NCBI GenBank assembly: GCA_020186115.1
Contig: WSYJ01000001.1
Coordinates: forward strand, 682,001 to 746,000
Length of the DNA: 64,000 nt
Direction of reading: 5' to 3'
From: Histomonas meleagridis
Taxonomy: Eukaryota; Parabasalia; Tritrichomonadida; Dientamoebidae
In this document: one piece after another, positions 29,026-39,355 of the stretch
Numbering within the stretch: the stretch's first letter is position 1
Layout: every line of letters begins with the position of its first letter
Program-made: the position numbers and the translations under genes
Notes under the pieces: model-generated
The model's input: only the letters and a program-made list of their open reading frames with translations
Databases searched by the model: none
Told to the model about the DNA's origin: nothing

Positions 29026-29613
29026 TTAAAAAGAGAAAATATCCTCAGCAAAGCTTGGTTCAAAGCTATTTGTGGAATCAAGAAACGCATTGTTATCATC
29101 GTCAATCGAGAAAAATGGAGATTCATCAACGCATTGCGTGTTTTCAAAACTCGCAACAAACCTAAAGGAGCCTTTATCATCTTTCTCATTATCCTGTGTC
29201 TGGAATAACGAATCCATTGAATGAACTACAGGAGCTGATTGAGGAACGATAATTGGAACGGGGAGAGATGGTTGAGGTGTCTGAGACCTCTCAGGGACGA
29301 GGGGAACTATTTTTTGGAGCTGGGTAAAGTCGACAGGGAGTGATTTTTTGATTATTGTTCTACATAATTCGTTGGTTTTAGCATTCATTAGCCTTTGGTA
29401 GCAATCTGAAGAAAGGCGAGAATGAGGCGACCAACATACAGCTTCAATTGCTTGAGCATGGGCCAAAGCAAGTCTCTGATTTTCAGCAACGTTAACTTTT
29501 TCACCACGTGCTATATCTACAAATTCCAGCGTTGCCTTTACTTGGTTGATACAGTCATTTAAATATTTCTTCCTTCTGATATAGTTCCTTTTGTTGTTTT
29601 TTGTCCCGTCCAT
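29026..29613 (-). CDS. Unknown small protein with helical N-terminal domain and acidic C-terminus
   Basis: 195 residues starting at the ATG at 29613. Residues 10-95 form a basic, Cys-containing helical domain ('AHAQAIEAVCWSPHSRLSS', 'KTNELCRTIIKKS'). Residues 100-130 are Pro-rich, and the last 60 residues are acidic with Phe clusters ('FFSIDDDNN', 'AEDIFSF'), like an activation domain. A transcription regulator would fit this layout, but I do not recognise a family and the conclusion is inference. Confidence 0.6.
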   Translation of the reverse strand: MDGTKNNKRNYIRRKKYLNDCINQVKATLEFVDIARGEKVNVAENQRLALAHAQAIEAVCWSPHSRLSSDCYQRLMNAKTNELCRTIIKKSLPVDFTQLQKIVPLVPERSQTPQPSLPVPIIVPQSAPVVHSMDSLFQTQDNEKDDKGSFRFVASFENTQCVDESPFFSIDDDNNAFLDSTNSFEPSFAEDIFSF

Positions 29614-30491
29614 TTTGGATTTTGAAAAAGTGGCTTGTCAGATGAGTCAAAACCGCAGCAATTTGATCGCTGTAAATTCAATATATTCGGTTCAAACCAT
29701 TTTACCTCCAGAAAATGATTTTTTCTGTGTATTACTGGCTGAATAACCGTTTCGTGAAAATGTATATATCTTAATATATATATGATATTCTTATCAGATG
29801 CTCATAAAATATTGAATAACTGATTATTTACCCGAGATTATTCATCTAATTTATGAATTAATGATGATTCACAGGAAATATTTATATTTCTTGTTTGAAT
29901 AGTAAAGTGGCCTTATTGAATTACAAAGTTATAAAATTTCCTCTCAAAATCATTTACTTTTTGAATTCGCAAATCAAAAACGTTCTGATGTCAAAGTCGG
30001 TTTGTCAGATAAACCGTCTGAATTGAATGCGGAATCGACTCAAACAAGATTTAAAATGAGATAGAGGAGATTAAACTCAATAGAAAATTTTCTGTTTTTT
30101 GTTAGTGATTTAAACGTCATAAACTAAAAGTGGCAAAACAGGAAATGCCAACTGATTTGAATACTTTATAATCCACACAACATTTTCTATGAGGTCTCTC
30201 ATTAAAAAATTTCAATCCTTTCAGTGCAAAGCATAGAAAAACCAGACAAGACAAATGCAAATGTCAATAAAAACAAGAACTCTCCCTTGCAACAATAAAT
30301 AAAACTTGATAGCATGGAAAATTCCTTACTTTTTTGAATAATTTTATTAAACTATTCACAATTTGAAAAAACAATAAGCCATGGCTGGTGTGGCCCAAAA
30401 ACCGCTCCGCTGCTTTTCAATTTATTTATTGAATACTTGGATTTCTGAGGTTATGTGCTCGACCACTTATTTCATCTGACCACTTAAATTT
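29614..30491. other. Divergent intergenic region
   Basis: Nearly 900 bp between divergent genes. It holds AAAACCGC (about 29647) and AACCGTTT (about 29744-29751) for the minus-strand gene, AACGTTC and AACCGTC near 29970-30010, a short inverted repeat at 30183-30240 and AAAACCGC near 30397 for the HSP110 gene. No coding sequence seen. Confidence 0.5.
30183..30240. repeat. 9-bp inverted repeat TTTTCTATG / CATAGAAAA
   Basis: TTTTCTATG at 30183-30191 pairs with CATAGAAAA at 30232-30240. The left arm continues as GAGGTCT, shared with the flank of the larger hairpin at 23610, suggesting a common element. Confidence 0.35.
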
Positions 30492-33041
30492 ATGTCAGTT
30501 CTTGCAATTGACTTTGGCAATGAAAATTGCCTCGTAGGTATTCCCGGACGTGGGGGCGTTGATGTTTTAACAAATCAAGCATCAAAACGTTTGACACCAT
30601 CAATGATTGCAATTTCTGATGAACGTTGCTATGCTGGTGAAATGGCTAAAACACAGCAAATGAGCAATGTCGCAGGAACAATAACCCAACTTAAAAGATT
30701 AGTCGGTCTTAAATATGATGATCCAGAACGTGAAACAATCGAAAAATTAATTGGCTACAAACTTGTTAAATTAGATGATGGCATGATTGGCGTCGAAGTA
30801 TCCACAAACTACAAGAAAGAAGTACTCAGAGTTGAACATTGTGTTTCAATCTTACTCAAGCAATTATTTGTTATTGCTAAGAACCATAACACAAATGCCA
30901 AAGATTGTGTTATTGTTGTTTCTCCATGGTGGACAGAATCTCAACGTCGTGTCATTCTTGATGCTGCAGAAATCCAAGGATTAAATGTTCTTAAACTTTT
31001 GAACTCCACAACAGCAGCCGCTATTACATACTCAATGTATCACCGTTCCAAGCTTCCAGATGATGCAGACAAAAAGGTTCCTATTGCATTCATTGATTTT
31101 GGTGATTCATCATTAAATGTTGCAATAGCTCTTTTAAGCAAAGGTGCAGTTGAAATCAAGAGCTTCTCATGCAATAATCATCTTGGTGGCTCCAATTTCA
31201 CCACTGCTTTATCTGATTATTTGTTAGGAATTGTAGAAAAGAAATACAAGATCAATCCAAGGAACAACCAACGTGCTATGATACGTTTCCGTGAAGCCGT
31301 TGAACGTCTTAAGAAGAGTCTTACTGTTAATTCCAAGATGATGTTTGAAGTTCAAAACCTTATGAATGACATTGATGTCCATTTCTTTGTCGAGCGTAAA
31401 GAATTTGAAGATCTTATCACAGACTTAGTAGCCCAAATCAATGAACCAATTGAAACTGCATTAAAACTTGCAAAGGTCAAGAAAGAAGATCTTTTTGCCA
31501 TCGAAATGTATGGTGGTGGGTCCCGTGTTCCATTAGTCAAAGCGCGCATTGAGGAAATCTTTGGACGCAAGGCCACGCAATCACTCGACCTCGATGAGTG
31601 CTTCTTAACGGGCGCCGGTTTCCAAGCCGCCATTTTATCGCCTCAATTCCAAGTCAATCTCGATGTCAAGGACGCAGCACCATTCCAAGTTATGGTTGAA
31701 TACGTATTACCAGATGGTGAGAAAAAGACACTCGAATTGTTCAGGCAATTTAACCCTGTTCCATCAACAAAGAAAGTACCAATCCGTATGAAGGGTACTG
31801 CACATGTTCGCTTCTATAGCACTAATGGCGATATTGGATCCGTTGATATCGTTTCTCCAGTTGAAGAAGAACAACGTATAAATCTCCTTGTCCGCTTGAC
31901 GCCCGATGGTCTTCTCGATGTTAAAGATGCATATTACATTGTCAAGGAAACAGTCATCGAACAACCAAAGCCGAAACCAGCACCAAAGAAGGAAGAAAAG
32001 AAGGAGGAAAAGAAAGAAGAGGCCAAGCCCGAAGATAAGAAAGAAGAAGCTAAACCAGAAGAGAAGAAGGAAGAGAAGAAGGAGGAAGCTAAGCCTGAGG
32101 AGAAGAAAGAAGAAAAGAAGGAAGAATCCAAACCAGAAGAGAAGAAAGAAGAGGCTAAGCCAGAAGAAAAGAAGGAAGAGAAGAAGGAGGAAGAGGAGAA
32201 GCCAAAGACAAGGATTGTCGAGAAGCAAATTCAAGTTGCATTCAAGTTCACACCAACATTCGGCCTCTCAGCTGAACAAAAGAAGGCTATTAAGGAACTT
32301 GATGACGACATTGTCAAGCGTGACCAACAAGCAGAGCTCATCATCTCAACTAAGAACGAACTTGAGACATACATCTATTCCGTTCAGAACGCAATGACAC
32401 GCGACTATCCCGAATATTTCGATCCCGCTAAGCTTCCCGAATACCAAAAGAAGTTGGAGGAAGTCCACAACTGGTTCTGCGAAAACGAATTTGAAGATTT
32501 ACCACTTCAGGAATGGCTCAACCACTTGAACGAGTTAAAGGCATTTGGCGAAGACCCAGCGAACTTCAGAAAGTTACGTAACAGGATACCAAACGACATC
32601 CATGAATATAGGAATAGAGCTACAGAGATACAGAAGAAGCTCGACTCGAAGGACGAGAAGTTTGCGCACATCACTGATGACGAAAGAAAGCCACTTAGAG
32701 ATGAGCTTAAGAAGTTCGATGATATGTTGAAGAAGAAGGAAGAAGACTTGAAGAACACGCCTTTGTACAAGAGGCCTGTGTTCTCTAAGTCAGAAATAGA
32801 AACAAACATTAATGGCATCGAGTCACGTGTTAACACGTTGATGGCTAAGCCTAAGCCAGCGCCACCTAAGAAGGAGGAGAAGAAGGAAGAAAAGAAGGAC
32901 GAGAAGAAAGAGGAAAAGAAGGACGAAAAGAAGGAAGAAGCAAAGCCTGAGGAGCAAAAGAAAGAGGAAGAAAAGAAACCAGAAGAAGATAAAAAGACAG
33001 ACGATAAACCTAAAGAAGAAAACAAGGAACAAAAAGCTTAA
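30492..33041 (+). CDS. HSP110-type HSP70 superfamily chaperone
   Basis: 849 residues. Residues 1-385 are the nucleotide-binding domain ('AIDFGNENCLVGI', 'VIVVSPWWTESQRR', 'FIDFGDSSLNVAI', 'MYGGGSRVPLVKARIEEIFG'). The beta domain follows and is interrupted by a long Lys/Glu-rich insertion at about residues 495-575, as the acidic loop is in HSP110/SSE proteins. A helical lid follows, and the protein ends in a second KE-rich tail. It acts as nucleotide exchange factor for HSP70 and as a holdase, presumably in the cytosol because there is no signal peptide. The KE runs are built of near-tandem AAGAAGGARGAR repeats. Confidence 0.92.
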   Translation: MSVLAIDFGNENCLVGIPGRGGVDVLTNQASKRLTPSMIAISDERCYAGEMAKTQQMSNVAGTITQLKRLVGLKYDDPERETIEKLIGYKLVKLDDGMIGVEVSTNYKKEVLRVEHCVSILLKQLFVIAKNHNTNAKDCVIVVSPWWTESQRRVILDAAEIQGLNVLKLLNSTTAAAITYSMYHRSKLPDDADKKVPIAFIDFGDSSLNVAIALLSKGAVEIKSFSCNNHLGGSNFTTALSDYLLGIVEKKYKINPRNNQRAMIRFREAVERLKKSLTVNSKMMFEVQNLMNDIDVHFFVERKEFEDLITDLVAQINEPIETALKLAKVKKEDLFAIEMYGGGSRVPLVKARIEEIFGRKATQSLDLDECFLTGAGFQAAILSPQFQVNLDVKDAAPFQVMVEYVLPDGEKKTLELFRQFNPVPSTKKVPIRMKGTAHVRFYSTNGDIGSVDIVSPVEEEQRINLLVRLTPDGLLDVKDAYYIVKETVIEQPKPKPAPKKEEKKEEKKEEAKPEDKKEEAKPEEKKEEKKEEAKPEEKKEEKKEESKPEEKKEEAKPEEKKEEKKEEEEKPKTRIVEKQIQVAFKFTPTFGLSAEQKKAIKELDDDIVKRDQQAELIISTKNELETYIYSVQNAMTRDYPEYFDPAKLPEYQKKLEEVHNWFCENEFEDLPLQEWLNHLNELKAFGEDPANFRKLRNRIPNDIHEYRNRATEIQKKLDSKDEKFAHITDDERKPLRDELKKFDDMLKKKEEDLKNTPLYKRPVFSKSEIETNINGIESRVNTLMAKPKPAPPKKEEKKEEKKDEKKEEKKDEKKEEAKPEEQKKEEEKKPEEDKKTDDKPKEENKEQKA

Positions 33042-33531
33042 AATTCTAAATAAAGATATTTGAAGTCTTAATTCAATGTTTTTGGAAATTAACAGTGCAT
33101 AAGTTGTTGAGCAATTTGGAAGTTTTGGGTTTAAGAAGATTTCTCTCTCATTTCGAAATTTTTGTTGCCGTTGTTCAGCTTTCTCTGTGGTTTGTTTTGT
33201 TGTGCTTTTATATGTATTTTAAATATAAAATTTTGCATGTTGCGATGAAATGTCTTTTTTCGAATAGAAAATTTTAATTGATTAAAATTAATTTTTGTAT
33301 TGTTAGCGATAATTATTTTCTTTTTTGGGTTAAATAACTGTAATTTTCAAGTGATACAGTGAATCTTATTGTTCCGATAATTTCCTAAAACGCAAGCTTT
33401 TGATTTCATTTGAAAATAATCCATTCCTTTCAAAATTCGGGTGTTTTCCAAGATTAATTCACAATTTGTGTCAAATGACAAAGAATTGAATTATCGATAA
33501 TTCCAATGAATCCAATCACATCACAAAATAA
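33042..33531. other. Intergenic region upstream of the saposin-like gene
   Basis: T-rich region without a supported gene. A 16-bp perfect palindrome lies near its right end. Confidence 0.5.
33488..33503. promoter_or_regulatory. 16-bp palindrome GAATTATCGATAATTC before the saposin-like gene
   Basis: A perfect palindrome ending 28 nt upstream of the ATG at 33532, with ATCGAT at its centre. The usual AACCGTT-type motif is not visible here, so this may be an alternative promoter site. Chance occurrence cannot be excluded. Confidence 0.35.
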
Positions 33532-35412
33532 ATGTTCGCTCTTTTGTTAATTAGCACATTAAGCTCAGATTACATAGAGCCAATCGAAATCCCACAAGGT
33601 CTTTCAAACGCAGATGCTTGTGCAATCTGCAAGACAGTCGTTTCAGGAATCACAAACATCTTAGATAACACCAAAGTCCAATCTGCTATCGCTCAATTAG
33701 CAGCACAACTTTGCACTAAGTTCTCCCTCCAAGCCGCACAAAACCTTTGCAACACAATCATCACAGGTTATCTTCCAAAGGTTCTTTCATTCATCTCTAG
33801 CGGAATTTCCAAAGCTGATATCTGCACAAAACTTAGCCTTTGCAAGTCCAATGATGATGAAGTTGATTACATCGAAATCCCAGAAGGTCTCGAAAACGGT
33901 ATCGCATGCTCAATCTGCAAACATCTTGTTTCTGGTGTCTCTTCAATCTTAGCTAGCACAACAGTCCAAACAAAGGTTACAGAATATGCTGAAAAGATCT
34001 GCGCTCGTTTCCCATCAATCGGTCGCACATTCTGCAACAAGATCGTTTCATACATTCCAAACATCATGAACTGGCTCTCAACAGGTCTCACCAACTTAGA
34101 AGTTTGCACTAAGATCAAGATCTGCAGCTCCAACGATGACAACGATGATGCATACCTCGAATTATACCTTGAAATGGATGAAGGCGATTATGTCACAGAC
34201 ATTGAACTCCCACTTGGTCTCTCCAACGCAGACAACTGCGCAATTTGCAAGAAGGCTGTCAGCTATGTTTCATCAGCTATGAAGAGCAGCACAGTCCAAT
34301 CAGTCGTTAAGGCCGCCGCTACAGCAGCATGCAGCTACATCACCAGTGGTGTTGGCGCAGCACTTTGCAAGACAATCATCAGCGTTTCCATCGGCCCAAT
34401 CATGACATGGCTCGGCAACAAACTTTCAACATCCAGCGTTTGCACTAAACTTAAGATCTGCAGCTCAAATGCCGATGATGAAGTTGATTACATCGAAATC
34501 CCAGAAGGTCTCGAAAACGGTATCGCATGCTCAATCTGCAAACATCTTGTTTCTGGTGTCTCTTCAATCTTAGCTAGCACAACAGTCCAAACAAAGGTTA
34601 CAGAATATGCTGAAAAGATCTGCGCTCGTTTCCCATCAATCGGTCGCACATTCTGCAACAAGATCGTTTCATACATTCCAAACATCATGAATTGGCTCTC
34701 AACAGGTCTCACCAACTTAGAAGTTTGCACTAAGATCAAGATCTGCAGCTCCAATGATGTCGATAATGATGATGCATACCTCGAATTATACCTTGAAATG
34801 GAAGAAGGTGACTACGTTACAGAAGTCGAACTCCCATTAGGCCTTTCCAACGCAGACAACTGTGCAATTTGTAAATCAGCTGTTGGCTTCGTCTCCGCTG
34901 CTATGGGCAACAGCATTGTTCAAGCAATCGTTAAGGCCGCCGCTACAGCTGCATGCGGTTTAATCAGCGGTGGTGTTGGTGCTGCTCTTTGCAAGACAAT
35001 CGTCTCCGTTTCCGTTGGCCCAATCATGAGCTGGCTCAGCAGCAAACTCTCATCATCAAGCATCTGCACTAAACTCGGCTACTGCAAGTCTAACTCAATC
35101 GATTTCCTCGATTTTGATGTTGAAGAAGAAGATGATGACGAAATCTACTACATCCCAATTCCAGAAGGCTTAGACAACACTGTTGCATGCACAGTCTGCA
35201 CAACAGTCGTTACTGGCATATCAACAATCATGAAGGACACCAGCGTTACATCACAAATCGCAAGCCTCGCTGCTAACCTTTGCACAAAGGTCCCAACATC
35301 TGCACAAAGCATCTGCAAGACAATCATCAACAACTACCTTCCAAAGGTTATCAGCTGGCTCGGAAGCGGTCTTTCCAAGTCAAACATCTGCAGCAAGTTA
35401 AGTCTTTGCTAA
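33532..35412 (+). CDS. Secreted protein with six saposin-B-like domains
   Basis: 626 residues. A short hydrophobic start (about 12 residues) looks like a signal peptide. Six SapB-like domains follow, each with the six-Cys layout 'C.IC...C...C...C...C' over about 80 residues, separated by acidic linkers. Domains 2-3 and 4-5 are a tandem duplication; domains 2 and 4 are almost identical at the DNA level (about 33867-34130 and 34488-34740). SapB proteins bind lipids and include amoebapore-like membrane-lytic proteins; trichomonads have several. Whether this one permeabilises membranes, and whether it is cleaved into single units, cannot be told. C-ending codons suggest high expression. Confidence 0.9.
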   Translation: MFALLLISTLSSDYIEPIEIPQGLSNADACAICKTVVSGITNILDNTKVQSAIAQLAAQLCTKFSLQAAQNLCNTIITGYLPKVLSFISSGISKADICTKLSLCKSNDDEVDYIEIPEGLENGIACSICKHLVSGVSSILASTTVQTKVTEYAEKICARFPSIGRTFCNKIVSYIPNIMNWLSTGLTNLEVCTKIKICSSNDDNDDAYLELYLEMDEGDYVTDIELPLGLSNADNCAICKKAVSYVSSAMKSSTVQSVVKAAATAACSYITSGVGAALCKTIISVSIGPIMTWLGNKLSTSSVCTKLKICSSNADDEVDYIEIPEGLENGIACSICKHLVSGVSSILASTTVQTKVTEYAEKICARFPSIGRTFCNKIVSYIPNIMNWLSTGLTNLEVCTKIKICSSNDVDNDDAYLELYLEMEEGDYVTEVELPLGLSNADNCAICKSAVGFVSAAMGNSIVQAIVKAAATAACGLISGGVGAALCKTIVSVSVGPIMSWLSSKLSSSSICTKLGYCKSNSIDFLDFDVEEEDDDEIYYIPIPEGLDNTVACTVCTTVVTGISTIMKDTSVTSQIASLAANLCTKVPTSAQSICKTIINNYLPKVISWLGSGLSKSNICSKLSLC

Positions 35413-36121
35413 ACTCGTTTGATAAGTAAAAACTTATCTTAATATTATCAATTTGTAATGAATATTCATCGCTATAACTTTCAATGACTGTTGTAAATAT
35501 TGATAATTGAAAGAACATTGCTTAAAGTAACGATTTCTCACAAGTTTTCGTTTTCTTGAATCTGCTCTTACACGATTTTTTGTCAGTTTCTACTTGAACT
35601 ATTGCCTAAAACAGAAGAAGAATTTCGTTATCATTCAATTCATCTTGACTATCTTACATCGTTCGTCACTCTCCTTCCTGAGCAAATTCTAACATATTAT
35701 TGATGAAATAAAATCATTACAAGAGGCGAATTTGCTACGGAAATATATATTATCACCTTATAAGGTGATCATGAAAGTAATGAAGAAAATGCAAAGAAAA
35801 TTAAAGATAATGAGAAATATATTGAAGAAAGCGCCTGGTGAAATACTCCTTAAAAGTTACGTATAAATCCAGGTGCCCAACGCTAAAGAGACATATTTCA
35901 CGAAATTAAGGGGAAAAGAGGAAGATGATTATTGGTAAATGTTCGAAGGTCCGATACTCAAGTGCACATCCAAGGATAAGGGCATTGTAAACAAATTCTT
36001 TTCGAAGTAAATTGAATTATCTGAGCATTATGATTAAAACTATAAAATGATTTTGTTTCAAATTTAGTAAAACTAAGGAATATGAATACAAATTCTTATC
36101 AAGCAGATGTTAATAAGCGAC
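35413..36121. other. Downstream flank of the saposin gene, with possible decayed coding sequence
   Basis: No intact gene. On the plus strand 35720-35990 reads in pieces like protein ('VPNAKETYFTKLRGKEEDDY', 'MFEGPILKCTSKDKGIVN') broken by stops, suggesting an old gene remnant of unknown type. A TCACCTTATAAGGTGA palindrome lies near 35754-35769. From 35561 the sequence is absent from arm B. Confidence 0.4.
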
Positions 36122-36424
36122 TTAACATTCATGTAAATCGATATTGAAAAGAATTCGAGTGAATATTTCAAAAATATCACATATATATTGTTTGTTATTA
36201 TTTTCTTTAGATTTAACAAATCGAAGAAATTCAATACATAGATCAGTTTCTTTAGGATTACTTAAAAAAAATGAATAAATTAATTGACAAACGATTAAAT
36301 TATAAGAATATTGAACATTTGGATCATACATTTTCATTAATGATTCAACAACTTCTATGATGTTATCATTTTTTAAACAATAAATATTTTGTTCTATATC
36401 TTTTAAATAATTAAGACCTGTCAT
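36122..36424 (-). CDS. Short helical protein, N-terminal fragment of ankyrin-type protein
   Basis: 100 residues, all helical ('LKDIEQNIYCLKNDNIIEVV', 'LIYSFFLSNPKE', 'CIEFLRFVKSKENN'). This resembles the N-terminal helical cap that precedes the ankyrin repeats in many trichomonad proteins, but no repeats follow, so it is probably a truncated gene. It starts at the ATG at 36424, with an inverted CACTTTTC/GAAAAGTG pair (36455-36490) upstream. It lies wholly inside the segment present only in arm A. Confidence 0.5.
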   Translation of the reverse strand: MTGLNYLKDIEQNIYCLKNDNIIEVVESLMKMYDPNVQYSYNLIVCQLIYSFFLSNPKETDLCIEFLRFVKSKENNNKQYICDIFEIFTRILFNIDLHEC

Positions 36425-37097
36425 TTTATTTTTTAAATTTTTGTTTTAATCTGTCACTTTTCGACTTTTTGAGTATGTTACTGAAAAGTGGTTCTTTGTT
36501 TTCACCATATTCAAATCATAAAGTAAATTCAGAATACAAAAACAATTAAACAAAATTCCAAAACGAACATAAAATAAATCTAATTGACATATTCACAATA
36601 TTTCATTAACATTAATAATATATTGATGTTTATTATATATAAATACTTAACATATTGATTATGATTTGGTCTATCTTTAAACTGATGCCCATTATTTGTT
36701 TCATATTTTCGTATATGGATCCTGATTAAAATTAAAGTTTAAAATAATTTTTTTTGTTATTCAATATAAAGTAATTAGAGATTAACTAATAGAGAAAACA
36801 TAATGTACAAATATAATGATACTTAATAGGAATATATATAGTTTCGTCAATATGAAGTAAATAAGAAATGGCACAAAGTGAAATTATAAATTATTCAAAA
36901 TATATAATAATAATATAGATCAAAATTCAAAAATTGAACCATTAAAATTATTATTTGAAAAAAAATTGTTTTTTATTAAGATTTCATAACATATTATTAA
37001 TTATTTCAAAATTGTAATAATTATTATTATGTCTATATTTGTTTTTTTGGAAAACGCACTTTTAATTTTATATAAAATATTTATTCGACATTTTTAT
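36425..37097. other. AT-rich flank inside arm A
   Basis: 3' flank of the glycosidase gene. Most of it (from 36482) is duplicated in arm B, with more substitutions than in the coding part. No gene seen. Confidence 0.5.
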
Positions 37098-39243
37098 TTA
37101 AATTGAAACATCAACTTCAACATTTTTATATGATTTTTTCCTTATAATTATAATAACTACCACAACTACAACTATAACAAATAACACACATGCCACAATA
37201 ATCCCAGCCAGAGCACCATCAGATAATTTACCATTGTTATTGTTATCTTCTGAATCTGTTTCAACAGATTCTTTTGTTATTGTTTCTGTTTCTTCATCTG
37301 TTTCTATGGATTCTATTGTTTCTGTTTCTGTTTCTTTTTCTGGTTCTACATGTTCTTTTGTTACTATTACTTCTTCTGGTCCAATTATATAAATAATTTC
37401 TTGAGATAAATTAATCTCATCGCCAGACTTCATAATAGGTAAATCATTTCCGAAATGACCAAAACATTCTGAAACTTCACCAACAATTTTTATATTTCTT
37501 TTGTAAACATCATCATTTGGTATCCAGAATGCAAATCCGTTTTTCCCGTCAGGTCTTTTCCAAATTAACTTTAAATGTTCTTCTTCCATATAATCAATGT
37601 TTTTATAATCAATTGAACCTGAAGGTTTTGCACGTGTTAATGCTTTTAATCCATAATATGCAGGTTTTGGATCCAAATTTCGATGCACAATTCCAAAGAA
37701 GCTTTCTGGATCATCTTCATCTGTTTCTGTTGCCCTAAACTCATAATTAAAGAATTTCTCAACACCAAATCTTGATGCAAGTAAATAATTTTGTGGAACA
37801 TATATTCCTTGTTCCCTTTCAGTTCCAACTTTATTACCATTATTCGTAGTAAATGTAAGAGAACTAATAATAACACTTCCTTTTAGATCAGAATCATAAT
37901 CATATATAAGTACTGCAGGTTCTTTAAAGTGCATTGTTTCATTAATACCATATAAAATTGGAATCATTCGGTCATTAGGTTTATCAAGTAATGTATCATT
38001 GAAAAATCGTGTTCCAACTTTAGTTGAAAGATTAAATGTTCGAAGTTCATTCGGTACTTCAGATGAATATTCAAGAATACCTTGTGGTGGAACAATCGTT
38101 GGATATCCCCAACTTGAAATGAAATTAATTTTTAACTTCCTTCGTGCTTCTGTTTCAACATTATAATATAATGGAACACCTTGAAGAAAAACAAGTTTCC
38201 CGCCATTCTTAACAAAGGAATATGTTGCATTAAATGCAATTTGTGTATAATATTCTGATGGAGGTACTATTACCATATCAAAGTCTTCTTCTAAAGTATG
38301 GTTTTGGATAAAATAATAATCAAAATCAATGTTCTTAATTTCAAAATCTGAAAATTCGGTACCATTAAGTGCTTCTGAAAGAATTGAGCGAAGTGGAGTT
38401 ACACAAAGACTAGATCCACCTGTGAAGTTAATGCCATGAAGATATCCAATCCTTTTTTATCTTTTTGTAATTGGTTGTTTTCGGAAGCATGGAAAAAAAT
38501 TGTCTTGAACAACCATCTTGGATAATCAAAACCTTTATAGTGAGTGGAATAACCCATTTCTGTGATCCAAATAGGAAAATCTCTTTTTTTTTTTTTTTTT
38601 TCTTTGGCAAGATTTACAAAAGATTCAATATCTTTCTTGAAATATTCAACCATGGTGAAATTGTGAAGGCCAGCACGATATGGATGAATATTTATTATGT
38701 CGAAAGGAAGATTACCATCTTTAAACTCATTTAATGAAAAAAAGAAAAAAATTATTGGAGCACCTGCAAGTCCTCCAAAGACAACTTGGAGTGAAGAATT
38801 AATTTCCTTAATAGCTTTATATGACTCTCTTTTAAAAGTAAAGCATAACCAGCTGGATCAGGTGTACCACCCCAGAACCCTGCTATATTTGGTTCATTTA
38901 AAATTTCCCAATACTTAAGTTCTGATTGGTAGCGACTTACAATCATGCGCGTTCGATCAATAGCTTCCTCTAGATAATTTATTGGTGGTCGATTTTCATA
39001 AGTTATAATTGGCAATACATTAAGTGAGTGATTACGAACTGGACCCATGACAAACTCAAATCCATCTATGTTATATATGTATCGATACCAATCAAAATCA
39101 GTTCTTATCCATTGAATTCCAGCATCTTTGATTCTGTCAAGAATCGTATTGTTTTCTAGGTATTCATCTCTGCTAATATGAGCAGCAACACCGTATGGTG
39201 ATTCTAAATTTGTTACATGGATTGGAAGAAAAAACAAGAACAT
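37098..39243 (-). pseudogene. Surface-anchored glycoside hydrolase, copy A (frameshifted)
   Basis: About 715 codons encoding a signal peptide (MFLFFLPIHV), a TIM-barrel hydrolase resembling clan A families such as GH39/GH5, then a Thr/Glu-rich stalk, one transmembrane helix and a short basic tail. The putative acid/base is Glu in 'WEILNEPN' and the nucleophile is Glu in 'WITEMGYST'. Compared with copy B the frame is broken by an extra CT near 38827, an extra A in the run at 38493-38499 and an extra T in the run at 38453-38458. Two short stretches (38584-38601 and about 38734-38741) have become homopolymers. If functional it would cut host or bacterial glycans at the cell surface. The indels may be real or may be uncorrected sequencing errors in a repeat. 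Confidence 0.8.
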
Positions 39244-39355
39244 TAAATTCAATAAACATTCAAATGTTACAGTCGCAGATTTGAGAGAAGTTACTAATTT
39301 AAATACTTTACAAAAATAAATTAAAGAATTTCCTGAATCAAAAAATGTAAAATAT

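Noticed and set aside
31764-32397. Antisense and shifted open frames over the HSP110 Lys/Glu-rich region
   Set aside because: Low-complexity repeats keep several frames open; only the HSP110 frame has domains on both sides.
33488-33503. Idea that the 16-bp palindromes (here and at 20947) must be functional
   Set aside because: With this AT content roughly two perfect 16-bp palindromes are expected by chance in 64 kb, so they are listed only as candidates.
33867-34754. Repeated minus-strand open frames opposite the saposin-like gene
   Set aside because: They are near-identical only because the coding strand is duplicated; they show no domain.
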